Assembly (NCBI GenBank): GCA_951230915.1
Contig: OX579638.1
Coordinates: forward strand, 17,068,696 to 17,132,695
Reading direction: 5' to 3'
From: Antitrichia curtipendula
Lineage: Eukaryota > Streptophyta > Bryopsida > Hypnales > Leucodontaceae
Length of the DNA stretch: 64,000 nt
Each line of letters begins with the position of its first letter. Positions within the stretch are counted from its first letter, which is position 1. Both the position numbers and the translations under genes were made by a program. Of this stretch, positions 12,166 to 24,617 are shown in pieces. Under the pieces are notes generated by a model. The model saw only the letters and a program-made list of their open reading frames with translations, searched no databases and was not told the DNA's origin.

Positions 12166-12508
12166 TAACCTCTAAAGGACCAAACACCATTTTTTGACAA
12201 CATAGCAATTTTAGGCAGCTCATTACAACCGGAATTTTTATTTTTTTCTTTGAAATTTTCACACAAGATGTGCTCGAGGAATAGCTTTAAGGCCCAACAA
12301 TTTTCATAACTTTTGACTACGTGGTTAAAAAACTATTGCATGATATGTCATTTTCATTGGTTGGCGGGTAGCCCAGGCAATTGAAAAAACTTCATTAAAA
12401 ATCACTTTTTTGGTAAATAAAAATTTGAAACTGGTTCTTTAGATTTATATACACATGGGAAGCTTTGAATCATTCTATTTTGATTAATGAGATGAAAGTT
12501 ATGAAAAG

Positions 12509-13831
12509 TGTCAAAGTACGGAAATTCAAATGTTAGTAGAATAGACTAGAACTGGATTATAATAGACTAAAAAATTTCTTTCTGATGTAAGAATAGGCAA
12601 TACAGAACAGATAGAGAGTAAGTTTAGAATAAGTAATTTCTAGATCATTAGAATTGTTATAAACGTTAAAATCCAGTAATAGGACGGATCCGGAATCCGA
12701 AACATTCCGGAATTTTAGGAGCTTCCGGAATTAGTCAAGTTCCGGAATTATAGGGATAGCCGAGTTCCGGACTTTTCGGATTTTGAACGGCTTTCCGGGT
12801 TTCTCAGAATGGTTAATTTGACCGTTGCCCTAATTTTTTGGTGGTTGTTAGGTCGTCATGTTTTGTATTTAAGGATGGGCAAGCCTGTTGTCCATTCATT
12901 CCTTTCCTTGTCATTTAATCTGAGCATTCAGGAGATCACCTTGGGGATCATTCTCTTGCGTATTGTATCTATGGTTACTTGTGTGCTGGTATATAAGTGA
13001 GAGTGTGTAAGTGAGGAGTCCAGATTCTTTGATAGCCGGATTAGGCTAAGTGTGTTGTGCAAAAGAGTTTTAGATTTGCAAGTGAGGAGTTGTACGTGGT
13101 GTCTTTAAATTGCCAGAACGGTGATCCGGTGGAGGCCCAGGAAGGGTGTGGATGTGATCCAGAAGTCTAGGGAGGATTCCATGTGGAGATAAGCAACTTC
13201 CAAAGGAATATTTCTACCCATCGGAAGGTCTACCAACCTCAGGAGTGGTCGACAGCTAGGAAGTCAATCCTTAGTTCCGGAAAGTCAAAGATCCGTCATT
13301 GTTAAAAGGAGGACCTAACGCGTCCCTACGTGACCAACTTCCGGAATTACAATCCGGAAGTTGTGAGGAAGCCACCCCCTTTACTTAGCCAATCATTTCT
13401 TGGGCTGTATTTTGGTGTGATAGAGGATAGATTATGTGAGGATCAAGAGTGGTGAAGTCCCTACCTCTCTAAAGACCAATAGTGGACCTCTTGAGGGTAA
13501 AACATGGGTATATAAAATCGTTGAGTTGAGTAGTGAAATCTGGATATCGGGAAATCCGGAAACTGGATTGGAATCCGAAAAGTGCTTGCAACCGGAAACA
13601 AATGGAGAGTTGGAACCGGAATTCGGAAGAGGATAGATCCGGATTAGAATCCAGAAAATACTAGTTTCCGGAAGATAGCAATAGATTGTACGGATTACTT
13701 GGGGTGTTTGGGAAGTGAACCAGATACCTGAAACTTGCAGCAACATACTAGAATTCCTTGGGACGATAACTTGTGTCATCTTACCACATTTTTGTGTTAA
13801 AGATACTTACGAGCTAACTATGCGTGCGACA
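12509..13831 (+). mobile_element. Solo LTR, TGTC...GACA, TSD AAAAG
   Basis: A 1,323-bp insertion inside the TIR element. It begins TGTC, ends GACA and is flanked by AAAAG on both sides (12504-12508 and 13832-13836), which are the marks of retroviral-type integration. It is rich in CCGGAA/TCCGG motifs (12690-12800 and 13560-13670). A TATA-like TATTTAAGG sits near 12867-12876 after a TTTGACCGTTGCC tract. No internal domain remains, so it is most simply a solo LTR left by LTR-LTR recombination. Its layout resembles the left third of the element at 29990-33386. Confidence 0.75.
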
Positions 13832-13940
13832 AAAAGTTTTAGTGTGAAGGTAGTTATGGAATCTATACTCTAAGATAAACTTTAAAGCCCTTTATTTAAC
13901 TCAATTTTTGATGGATTTGAAAAAAAAAACAAGACGTGTG

Positions 13941-16757
13941 GGCCCTAGAGAATCTCCCTCAAAAAATATATATTAAAAAAAATAATCTAAATATAAAACA
14001 ACTATTTGACAAGGAAATAGACAAAACTTATTGAATTTGTCCTCATCATGTTATTCTCACATTGTTGACCATGACCGATGTACGTAAAAGTACTGACATT
14101 CTACATGTTTCCATGTGTTATATAGAAACACATAATTGTTGCATACAATTGTATGTTGCAAATCTCATTGCTTTAATTCATTCTCTATCAAATAAATTAG
14201 TGACCTTCATTTCTTAACTCAATGAGAAATAACACATGGTTGATCCAATTTCTATGAGATTATGAGTTATTTTTGTTTTCCTTGCTCCAGAAACCAATTT
14301 GTGGCTCCATAGGACTTAAAGGGTTAACTTACATTGTGACAATGTAAGTTAGCATGTCCAAAAGATCATTTAGTGATTTGAATGGGAGCAACAAACCACG
14401 AGTCCACGACCATTTCTGAGCATTCAGAAGAACATAGTTCTGATACAGACTTACTAGTGACCAACTATTAATGATCTGAGTGACGGTGGGAACCAAACTC
14501 TAGGAATGAGTGAATATTGATCCATCATACCAAAATGTAATCTATTGCTCTAGAAGCGATAGTAAGAATGTCTGCAGAGAATCTGGTAGTAAAAGCCTCT
14601 TTAAATACGACATAATACACCAAGCCACTTGTACTCTCATAGTTTCTGATACCAAAGAATTTCATAGTATTTCACTGATAACAGTCAGGATTTTTCTCCA
14701 ATCTTTAGAAGTCTATCTCAAGTGACAAGAGACTCCCCATATTTTAAAACCTATCTAAGCTTGTGGCATCATCGCCTCAGCTTCTTCCCGGATGGATTGG
14801 AATAGCACTTATGTCAGGTACTCAGGTACCATTTTCCAAAGCTGGGAAGAATCACCTGCACAAGGAACAAACAATTACAGAAGGAACTCATCATTTGGAT
14901 AAACGTAATTGAATGATCCAGAACGTAATCCAGAACAACCTTAAAATGCCTAGAGCTGCCAATGCAGATGAGTGACATACTGCATGACATCAAGTCACCT
15001 ATTGGTTCTGGACATACTCCAAAAAGTCGAAACAATTGAAGCATAAATGAAGTAGAGAGAAACCTAGATGATTTCGTCAAGAATCTCCACATCCAGAATA
15101 CCGAGAATGAAGCTTGACTCGATCCCCTGGATCTTGTGAGGTCTTGTAAACAAAAACAGGTTAATTATTGACTTCAGGAATGTGAAAGCCTCGTTGGCAC
15201 TTAAGAAACTCATGTCCATCACCACTAATAACCAGAGCTAATGCCCTGAATACACATGTACATGTAGATGACCTGATCTAATGGCATACTTTCTACAACA
15301 CTAAATCTAAGAAACTGCATCGTGAAAAAATTGACGAAAATACTTCCTGCTGCATTAAAAATATTACGGTTTGATACATTGCAACAGTTGACTGCCACTT
15401 CATGAGTCATCATCCATGACGTTCCTCCGCCTTTGAATCTGCAATAAAACACATCTAAAGATATCAAACAAGAAGATAGAGCCAGAAATCGATCTTCTTA
15501 GGGAAGCATGGGCAACAAGGGCACTGATATTCATGCTTCTTTGACCACAATGGTACGAAATCAGAAAGATACTTACCACCACTTTTGTGCTCTTCTGGGT
15601 TTGCTCATTGATTTGCTCCAAGAGCTGAATAAGTCTTTCCTCGGAAACCTGCGTAAGGTAAGCACAAAATATAAGTTCGCTGTTGTATTAGAGAATGAGA
15701 CAGAGCCCAAGTATAGAAGCCTTCTACTGTCAAGGACCTACAATGTCATACAATATAGAATCAAGCAGCCATATTTTTCCTATTTGATAAGCCGCGGCAA
15801 ACAACAAGAACAAATGTATAAAATTTTTAATGAACTTACCTTTTTTGTGATTTGTCCATATTATGCCCCTCGTAGTATGACATCCTCTACGCCCTTTGCT
15901 TTATCAGGCTTCACCAGAGCAATTCGAGCCACTGCCAGCCAGAAAATAACTTATCAGCTTCAGAAATGCTATTTTCGAAGAAGATTCCAGTAGCTGTTCT
16001 TAATAAGTAAATCTGATAGACTTGGTTGCAAAAAGGGTGTTCGAGCGTCCAAGAGCGTCAAAGATTACATATTTCTCGTGCCTCGGACGACAAAACCCTA
16101 GCGAGCATCATCGTTCTGCGTTCCGCAGCCTCCCTGTATATTCCACCAATTTATAATAGCGCACCAAGTATAAGTAATCCAGAAGGGAAAATATTGCAGG
16201 ACAGTAAACTAAAGTTCACTTAGCAACGAAACGCAACAGAAGCTCAAAAGGGGGTAAAACAAAAACAAAAACAAAAATGTAATAAAACCAAAAAAAAATG
16301 TACCTCTGCTGTTCCTCTTGCGCCTGTTGCTGTTCTAAGCTCTGTGGAGCACCCTGCATAAATTATTCCACACAACCCTAACATTAGAAGCAGGAATTTG
16401 CCCTATTTAGCAAAGACTTAGCAAGTGATTGCAAACCTTTTACCATCGAAAAACTTGGTCACGCCAATTTGCAAAGTAGCATGAGATTCAAAGCTAATCT
16501 CCATACATCAGACAGGCTCTAAAGATGTACCCCACCACCACCTCCTCCCCTTTGCGCCATGAGCTCTTGCATCCGGCACTGCCTTATAGCGTCCAGCTCC
16601 GCATCAGCCTGTTACCATACCATACCGTTGCACTGTTACGTAAACCCCAACCCTCTCTCTCCTCTCTCCCCGGCGTTCTCCCCGTTCCCCGATCTCCCCG
16701 TTCCCCTCCCTGCGCCGCAGTTCGCCCCGTTGGGAGCGTCAGCGTTTCCAACGGGGC
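13941..16757 (-). mobile_element. Insertion carrying a host gene fragment (PDCD5)
   Basis: About 2.8 kb interrupting TIR element copy 2 after 13930, with the element resuming at about 16757. Both junctions contain GGGCCC (13947-13952 and 16754-16759), a possible 6-bp duplication. The right side is GC-rich, unlike the surrounding repeats, and resembles a plant 5' UTR. It includes an intron-containing PDCD5 copy on the minus strand. The 14.0-15.4 kb part is unexplained apart from a 25-bp palindrome near 14326-14350. The transfer mechanism (Pack-MULE, Helitron or repair filler) is not evident; no clear CTRR end or long TIR was seen. Confidence 0.5.
15400..16608 (-). pseudogene. PDCD5: PDCD5 (programmed cell death 5) pseudogene, six exons
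   Basis: Decayed copy of PDCD5, a small conserved eukaryotic protein linked to programmed cell death and chaperonin function. Coding pieces on the minus strand: 16608-16531 (ADAELDAIRQCRMQELMAQR then poly-Gly), 16353-16304 (SLEQQQAQEEQQ), about 16170-16103 (READ-like EAAERRTMMLARVLSSEARE), 15931-15840 (ARIALVKPDKAKGVEDVILR), 15648-15577 (VSEERLIQLLEQINEQTQKS) and 15438-15400 (IQRRRNVMDDDS, stop). Most junctions keep GT-AG, so this is a genomic, not processed, copy. Three lesions are visible: the start codon is missing before ADAELDAIR; an in-frame TAA (15861-15863) stands where family members have Gln in the MAQTGQI-like segment; and the donor after SSEARE reads AT instead of GT. It is judged non-functional. 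Confidence 0.85.
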
Positions 16758-17262
16758 CCATAAAAATATTGGGTGTAGATTGTTTATTGCAACATTACAA
16801 TCATTGGGATTGGCATTTTTCAATTCCATATTTCAATTCTTAACAATTTAGTGTTTTGAACATTCTCTACCTCTTTCTACTTACTATTTTTTTCCTATAT
16901 GTTTTACAATTCCAATTGATCTGAAATTTTCAAGCATGTAGCCAACTTGCTTTGAAGAATGATTCCAAAGAGTAACCACCATTTTGGAATTTTTTTGATA
17001 CAAATGTGACCTTGTGAAGTGCAACTGCCTGGATTTTTGTAGGGACAAATTTTTTTTTTGTCAATTCAAACACTATTATCTTGCAATCCACATGGTGGAA
17101 ATTTCTGAAATTTTTTCCACAACTTCTCAAACTAGTTTAATACAAGATCCTACGGTAAAAAAATTCCAATTTTTTTGTTTTATAAAATTTGGTACTTGTA
17201 TTAGCAATAGCAGTTTTGGAGAAGTTTTGATGAAAACATAGTCTCTGACCTTCAGGGATTAA

Positions 17263-18598
17263 AGAATGTGGGATTCCCTTTAAGATCAACATCTGTAAAT
17301 AATCTATTTGGATTTCTTTTTGCAATTTTGGTGGTTGTTTTTGTGTGATTTTGTGAAATTTTGGTTATGTTTTTCTTATTTTGTACTCCAAATGGGTGAT
17401 TTTGAATGTTTATTAACTAATTTGGGGGGTCATATCTTTTTGTTTTATTCCAAATCGGAAGCAGCCAAGCATGAGCTACTGAGTTGGAATCGGAAAGGAA
17501 AGCCTAGTCGGGGTGTGAAGTGCAGTTCCGAAGTTGTCTGTGGGTGATTCCGAGTTTAAATGTTCTAGTTCTAGTCGGGACTGTCTTTGTCAAACCAACT
17601 TGGGGTTGCGGTGGTTTCCGATTTGGATTGTGTTTGTAGTCAGCGGTGAGGGTTGTGGTTGTCCTAAATTGGATTTTTGTTGTAGAGAGTGCCGATTTGG
17701 GAGCTTGCGTTTGTGGTTATTGAGCAATTATGTTTGATGTTTCTATTTGGTAGTTGGTGAGTTTTGAGGTGATATCCAAGTTGGTTGAGGAACCGACTAG
17801 CTCGGAGTTTTAAAGGGAAGTTTTTTGATTTGAAAGGCACCACTGTTGAAGAGAGTCCAGTGCGAGTTCTAGTCTGGTTGGCTATGTATTTGTCATGTAA
17901 GTAGCGTGGTACTGGTTTTCTCGTTGGCCCGATGTTACGGAGCTAGGCGAGATCGACGGAAGGTGGCGTGGAGCGCGATTGGGCCTAGGCTTTGGCCTTG
18001 GCGGGGATTGGCACCTCGGTTCGGGACCTCGGTGTGTATGTACTCCACGTGGGGGAATGGAGACTCATCCTTTTTCAAGTTGAGTCTCCCACGTGATGGA
18101 GTGAGGCTTTGCCTCGTGGACCCCGTCCAAGCATGTAGTCATTCTTTACGAATGGTGTAGACTTGACTTTCTTTGTGAGGTTTTTGTAGTTTCTTTTGAA
18201 GCTTTTCCTCACACTTATTACTTGAAAAAGGATGTTTCTCCCCTAAAATCTCTCTAAGTGGGACTTGGAGCTTGGAGAGAGGGAGAGCGTACGGTTGACC
18301 TTGGGGGTAGGGGATTTGGAAGGACTGGGAAGCAAATTCAGTCCCTGGGCCTGGTTGTCGGGCGGTTTCAAGCCTTGTAGGGGGTGAAGGCTCAGGCATG
18401 CACAACGTTGAACGGAGAAGCTAGGAGCTGGGTCATGGTGTGCTGGAAGACGAACTTGGGTGTGCGAGGTGTTCAATTTGCATTCAACTGAATCTTGCGA
18501 TAGATTTTAGACTGGGTTGTCTATTAGATTGGTGTCGCTCGATCGGAGGGGTGCAGAGACCTAGCTAAGGAGAAGCGCTGATCGGCAGGAGGCATTCA
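17263..18598. other. Intergenic stretch left of the giant CACTA
   Basis: About 1.3 kb. It contains short GC-richer tracts (17930-18130) and open frames on both strands, but no recognisable motif or splice structure. It ends in the TCA that is duplicated on the other side of the CACTA element. Confidence 0.4.
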
Positions 18599-18641
18599 CA
18601 CTAGTAGAAAATGAGTGCCCAGATCGACAAAACATGAACAC
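18599..18641 (+). repeat. Left terminal inverted repeat of giant CACTA
   Basis: Begins CACTAGTAGAAAATGAG and pairs with the right terminus over about 45 bp with a few mismatches and small gaps. The TCA immediately outside is the target-site duplication. Confidence 0.85.
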
Positions 18642-19697
18642 TATGTTGTTGAATTTGGCACTTTAGCAATCATTTTGACAATTTGTGCAATTATTTGTTA
18701 GCTTGTTCAAAATGAAAGTGTAGTTCTATGTTGATTTGGGCACCTTGTTTTGGTTGGTTAATTTACTATTCTACACTTCATAAGCAGGTACATGAATAAG
18801 GACTAATCATTGCAAAAACATCCAAATCTTGTTTGGGCAGATTCTAATGGACATACTTCACACATACATAATATGCAATGTTTTGTTCACTACTCTTCCT
18901 TTCATTGAATTCCGTCAAATTCCTCCTTCATCATGAACTGCGATGTCAATGTGAGAACCTGTGCACTCCTACAAATGAATATTTCTTTTTCATTTCATAC
19001 ATTATGTTGCCAGTGAACATTTTTTTCCTCATTCATAATGTGACCCTAAAAACATACAGAAAAACAATCTTCTGGTCCTTTCACAAATTAAACCAAATTC
19101 CACTTAAAAGTAGAATGCACTTTCAACCTGTTCCCTCGAAATATGTGGACAATGTTTGTTTCCCTTTGAGTTCAAATCAAATCAATAACTCTTATTTTCC
19201 TACTCTCCCCTTCAGAGATGCAGCATTACAATTCAGAATGACAACACAAACTTACAACTGAAAAAACAGAACTCCAGCATTCCAACATAGAGTGCCAACA
19301 CAGGGTACACCTCCATTCATTTAAGCATTTCAATATTTACACTGGAACTCTACAACAATGCTTTTAAAAAATTTATTTTGCAAATGACGTCTCAAAAATA
19401 CAAATGACAAATTCGTAGTGTTTCCTACAGCTTGCTTCAAATGGAGAAAACAACACTCTCAAATTAATATCAAAAACTCCTAAAACACATAGAATGCTTT
19501 CTAAAAGCTATGTCATATTTTAATACGTACTCATCTATGAAACGTGACTTCAAAAACAACTTGGATGCCTTTTTTTTCCCCCACTAGCATCATTTGCAAA
19601 GAAATGTCCTTCTCCTACCTCAAACAAAATTTTCATATGCTTAACAAAAAATCACTTCTAGAAACAGACATTAAAAGATTCAAACTATCGTACTCCA
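18642..19697. other. Left subterminal region of giant CACTA
   Basis: About 1.06 kb between the terminus and the end of the DUF4216 frame. It holds one inverted AAATCAACA-type motif (TGTTGATTT at 18729-18737) and otherwise AT-rich sequence, presumably the 3' UTR of the transposase transcript. Confidence 0.5.
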
Positions 19698-20627
19698 TCA
19701 CTGTTCCTCTTCTGAAGACTCACCGAAATCCCTGTCAAACATCATGGTGTTCTCGTCTCCAATCTCATTCAATACTTCATTCAACAAAACATCTCTGCCT
19801 GCATGAGTTGAATCTGGCAAATCTTCAGGATCCTCTTCGCGCATCTGCAAACCCTCAAAGTCTGAATCACGACCCATGGCAAATAGTCCTGGCTCCTCGT
19901 CTTCCTCTGTATGAATGTCAATTCTACGTCCCCTGACCTCTGTACGCAGCACCACTTTCCAGCCCGGCTCCTCTTCGTCATCTGAAAAAAACACTTGTTG
20001 ACAGTGTATTGGAAAAGCAAAAGATTCATAACCAAATGGAACTCTCAATCCAAAATTGGCCATGGTGAAGCCCCATTCATCTTTCCTCACTGTAGCGTCC
20101 CTTCCTCTGTAATTTGCTTTAATCTAATCACAAACCAACAACACTACGCAATGTCCTCCGTAGTCAAGCTCAATGATTTCTTCAATTTGACCTATATACT
20201 CGAGCTCCTCATTCACGATGTTCTGGTCACGCCTCCCTGCGCGACATGGTTGTCGAAATAATGCTGCCACTCCAAAGTCACATGTGCTGGTCATGCTCTG
20301 TTCCGCACTTTTCACTCTAAGATGAAAACCATACGCATACATGCTTCTGTATTTTTTCGCTTCACAAGAAGGTAATTTAGACGAATCCTCCACTTCTTCG
20401 GAAACCACCTCCCCAGCTTCGACAGCACTCTGCACATCTTCTTCAAACCATTCTGCAAATCTTGGAATTTCTTCCAGACCCGGTGGAAATGGAACTCCTC
20501 TTCTGCCACCTCTATGTGGGTGCCTTCGATGAAACTCCTGTCGTAAATTGCTCCTCTCGTGGCAAATTGCTTCGTACCTTCTGCAATACAATGCCAGGCA
20601 TTTCAATGTATTCATCCTCGAAAACAA
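19698..20627 (-). pseudogene. CACTA transposase C-terminal part (DUF4216), one nonsense codon
   Basis: Last exon of the transposase gene, carrying DUF4216. A likely acceptor (GTATTGCAG) lies near 20580. Recognisable are YAYGFHLRV and TCDFGVA, EEIIELDYG, then after the stop KDEWGFTMANFG, CQQVFFSDDEEEPGWKVVL, and an acidic tail. The reading frame is open across the region except for a single TAG at 20124-20126, in VVLLVCD-stop-IKANYRG. The homologous frame of the second CACTA (61114 onward) has Trp at exactly this place (MRCEWVKK), so this is a TGG to TAG change. Confidence 0.8.
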
Positions 20628-21610
20628 CTTCTAAAATCATGAAATACAGGTCTACATACATATTTTTTCTTCAACTAATCGAAACTGTGAACTTCTTTTC
20701 TGGCAGTTCACATTCATGCTTATCCTCCTGCAGTGCACCAGGATGCCACTATCCATACTTCCATCTTACCACATCCATGTTATATTTTTTAAGACACTAC
20801 TCAAAATATCCATTTATAAAACAAACCTGAACAAAATAAGACCGTTTTAAAAATAATAAAACTCCAATACAAAACATTCTCGACAAAACACAGGAACTCT
20901 TCAAAGAAGTCGGTGAATTCATGGACAAGAAAAAAAGGGAAAACGGCTGAGTTACTTGAAGGACCTCTGCTTCTCTTCAGTGAGATTCCGTTCTATGCAC
21001 CATTCACAACTTCGTGATGTAGCTACCACATACAGTATTGACATGCAGTACTTTTGTTTAAACATAGGTAACTTAGTCACAAGATACCACGATCCTGAAC
21101 TACTGATGCGTAGGCCCCTGTCCCTTATGTCCAGTAATCCATTTGTCAGAACTGGTTCAACCAAATGTTCAACGTGGACTTCAATCACTAGAACAACTGT
21201 GTTTTGGAAAAAAACATGAACGCTTAATGACACTCAAACTCAATCAACAACACTTGGCGACGACAATTACACTTCCAATTTAAAGTCACGGAAAGCTATT
21301 TTTAGAAGTATGTCTTGACGAGCTCTCAAATCCTACTTCACAGACATATTCTTCCTTCTTTTCAAAACTCACTTTCGGGACAGCCACATATTAATTCATT
21401 CCGGATGTATGAATTCACTCTGCAACAACCTTACTCTTGACCACAAAAACATTGGTAAGTATGACGGAACAACATTTCTATAACAGTTACTGTTATAGAA
21501 ATAAAAGGTACCACTTACTCTTCCAAAACACTAAATAATATAGACTACATTCAGTGAGCATGCATTTGAGAGTTCGATCCTCTTGTGAGAGGACATGGAC
21601 AGACACTTAC
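20628..21610 (-). other. Intron/exon region between DUF4218 and DUF4216
   Basis: The DUF4218 exon ends at a GTAAGT donor (21609-21610), and the next certain coding sequence is the DUF4216 exon. A frame at 20952-21233 and a short segment near 20700-20730 (KHECELPEKK-like) are possible small exons, but phases could not be resolved. Confidence 0.4.
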
Positions 21611-22509
21611 CGACGGTATGCTTCGACGTGCACAGCATTGTCCAGAATAAAATCATGCATAGCACCTCTCAATGCATTCGACAAAATCTTCAACTTCCCC
21701 TTCCCCTCCAATATCTCGTCCACCATCGATGGCTCCTCTTTGTCGTCCCAAACTCTTCGAGTTGTCATAGAGTATTCAGACATGTACTCTGTAATGAAAC
21801 CCAGTGCTTCCTCTGTTTCATAACCGTGTGCAATGCTGCCCTCCGGTTTGGCTAAGTTTCTAACATATCCTTTCAGATTTTTAAAGTATCGCTTATATGG
21901 ATACATCCACCTCGTGTGAACTGGACCACAAAGAAACAACTCTTCAACCAAATGGTTAGGCAAGTGCAACATTATGTCAAAAAAAGAAGGTGGCATTTCC
22001 TTCTCCACCAAACACATAGTCTCACTTGCATCTATTTGCATCTGCTCCTTCTCATCCCGGTTCACTGATTTTGCACAGAGCTTCCTGAACAGTCTACTCA
22101 ATCGAACAATGACGCTCACTAGATTTCTATTTGAAATCTTTCTATAGCATAAGGGTAATATCTGTTGCATGAGCACATGAAAGTCATGTGATTTCAGACC
22201 ACTAAGTTTCCCTTTGCTAATTTTGTTGTACAATGCGGACACATAATATGTTGGCGTCCTCAAGTTTTTTAACACTCTGAGTACCTTACACTTATCTGCT
22301 GCAGTCAAAACATAAGACGCATGTGGCATGTGCAGTCGGTCACGATTAGGACCACGAGCTTGTAAATGAAGATGCGGACGTATACCACGGGCTTGCATGT
22401 CCGCTCTGACCGCCGGAGTGTCCTTGTCTCCCATTGTAGTCCTCAGTATATTCTCCGCTAAATTTTTTTCGCAGTGCATGACGTCTAGAACATGGCGCAC
22501 TAGAAGATG
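21611..22509 (-). pseudogene. CACTA transposase exon with DUF4218
   Basis: Third exon of the transposase. It starts after a TATTATTGCAG acceptor at HLLVRHVLDVMHCEKNLAEN, the standard junction between TNP2 and DUF4218, and ends in a GTAAGT donor. DUF4218 marks are LKSHDFHVLMQQILPL, FRKLCAKSV, MPPSFFDIMLHLPNHLVEEL, GPVHTRWMYPYKRYFKNLK, PEGSIAHGY and EEALGFITEY. The exon is fully open (about 300 codons). The intron before it is about 2.1 kb. It is called a pseudogene only because other exons of the gene have stops. Confidence 0.88.
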
Positions 22510-24617
22510 CTGCAATAATAAATGCACATTTCACGATAACCATGTACATCAGCGAAAACTGAAGTTCAACATAACTTAAACAGTGAACGCATTAGAAATA
22601 CCGTGAGGTGCCACTCACAACTTCGACGTCACCACCACTATGTAAACACAGACGACTGATACTTAATTGTTTCTCTAAAATTCAATGCACATGCATTTGC
22701 ATCAGTTTGCACAACTGGAATTCTTCAAATTTCACAATTGACATTGAATTTGTAACTTGGAGGCCCTCTTTTGATAGATCCTCTACTCTATCACATGGGC
22801 ACTTTCACCTTGTGAGCGTGCCCAGTGGACTCCGACAGTCCACTGTGTGAATCCACTAAGAAGTCTACTGCCTATAAATAAAGATGTTCACAACTTCATC
22901 GTAACTGAGTTCGACACAACGCAAACTCAGTCACTTTGTGAGATTTCAGACGTCTACCTACAGTTCCAAGTGAAACATCTTAGTACAAAACAAGCCTTTC
23001 TTCTCCAAAAAAACTGACTTCATGTTCATATAAACTCTTGATGTTTATTGTCTTACTCAATATATTCATCTTCGACATAAAATTTGGTGTCTCCACGTTC
23101 TCAAGAAACATTTCGATAAACTCTTAAACCACTGAAAAGAAGTGTTGCAATTCTTTTCATGTCACTATCGAAATTTCAGTGCCTGTATCATTTTAGTCCT
23201 ACACGTATAGTGCTCTGCAAACAATTACTACTTCCTCTGTCCAGGATATTGATGACCCGAATGTCTACTCCATTGTATAGAAAAAGAAAGAAGTAGTAAC
23301 GCTTTACCAACAATGTGAACTTGTATTAAAATCTTTGATTACTAAACACTTCACATCATACTCACAAGGACATCAGTTTTCCCTTATATTAAACATGACA
23401 TAAACAAAAGCAAATTAGAATCGTTACTGCAGGGTGTTTTCTTACATTACAGTCCTCTCTACAATATCTAAGTAACCACTTACTACAATTACTGACACGT
23501 AATATTTGTTCTTCATCTAACGTTGTGAGGACGTAAGATTATCAAATCAAAACTTCAGATTTCCACAGTACTCTATATACATTTCTTACACTGCACATTC
23601 AAAATTGAAAAACATTTTCAGTTTGACGGTGAAGTTCTAATTACATTTCACGCATGCATAGCAAAAAGAAAGAGTTCGTTGCTTCTGTACGAATGATTTT
23701 CAATGTTTAAACGTCATTTAAATCTTGCATGTTTTCCTGCGAGCAATATTTCCCTGTACCACTCTACTGTCGTTAAGAAAAAAGCACTTCACAACAACAA
23801 CTGCACTCTCCCTCAATGAATTGCACTCAAAAATTCTGCTCCCTTCCCAAATACAAAAAAAATTGGAAATTTAGGTGAGCACACTTTTGAAACACATGTA
23901 GTCGTCGTAACTTGAATAATGATTGACAACAGCTTTCACATTTAAACTTCCACCAAGCCTACCAAAAATGATATCTAATTGAATTAAAAAAAACCACACA
24001 AATACCATGCCCTATGTTCGCTCCTCGGTTTTCGTAAAAGCTACACTTTAAAATCTTCCGTATTCGAAGTCCACAAACTCTTATTTGAACAGCGTTAGCG
24101 ATTAGTATAGCCATGCTTGCTACTGAGTTAATTTTAGTAATTCAAATTACTGAAACAAAGACTATGAGAACTCACAGTCTCCCCTCTTCATTGACAACAT
24201 CATTCACGTTTTTGCATTTCTTCCACTCTCAAGAACTCTATGCTATTTTCCCAACATACAAAATTATTTCTTCATAATAAAAAAAATAGTTTTCGTGTTC
24301 TCCGCATTAAATCAATACGGATATTCAACGCATATGACTGACCTTCTAATGTTGTTATAATCAAAGTAAACACGAAGCCAATGGACACTGCTGTTGTTTA
24401 CATTGATTTCTGATAGATGCGAAAATCTTACTCATGCACACGGACCACCTAGACAAAGTCCCATGCTGAATTTCCTTCCATACAACATAACACCTACTTC
24501 CTCGAATTTCATATAAAACATGCGCACTGCTTACATTGCGCCCACGTTTTTCTTTAGACGATAATACACACTTGAAGAAGAGAAAATTCAATACGAAAAA
24601 AGGGGTTGAGCACATAC
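22510..24617 (-). other. 2.1-kb intron of the CACTA transposase
   Basis: It starts with GTATGT after LLPYWE and ends with TTGCAG before HLLVRHVLD; both sides are phase 0. No nested coding sequence was recognised in it. The intron sits exactly between two conserved motifs, as in the second CACTA, where the equivalent intron is about 0.6 kb (63209-63842). Confidence 0.6.

Larger units (their letters stand above)
12166..17262 (+). mobile_element. Non-autonomous TIR element, copy 2, split by two insertions
   Basis: Fragments 12166-12508, 13832-13930 and about 16757-17262 are collinear with the reverse complement of the uninterrupted copy at 8411-9346. The outer ends are TTAACCTCTAAAGGACC at the left and GACCTTCAGGGATTAA at the right. 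Removing the two insertions leaves about 0.95 kb, matching copy 1. The split gives a relative age: the TIR element was in place before the solo LTR and before the PDCD5-carrying insertion. Confidence 0.65.

Noticed and set aside
15508..15993. 161-aa plus-strand frame
   Set aside because: It is antisense to PDCD5 exons 15577-15648 and 15840-15931.
16728..16753. Hairpin CGTTGG...CCAACG at the border of the PDCD5 insertion, as a possible Helitron 3' end
   Set aside because: No CTRR terminus follows at the expected distance and no TC start with A/T target was found at the other border.
16525..16851. Overlapping Ser/Pro-rich open frames (plus and minus strands)
   Set aside because: They are shadows of the GC-rich 5' leader and first exon of the PDCD5 pseudogene on the minus strand.
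19698..20627. TAG readthrough (recoding) of the transposase
   Set aside because: The second CACTA has TGG at the same codon, and other lesions (TGA and TAA) occur in the same element, so mutation is more likely than programmed readthrough.
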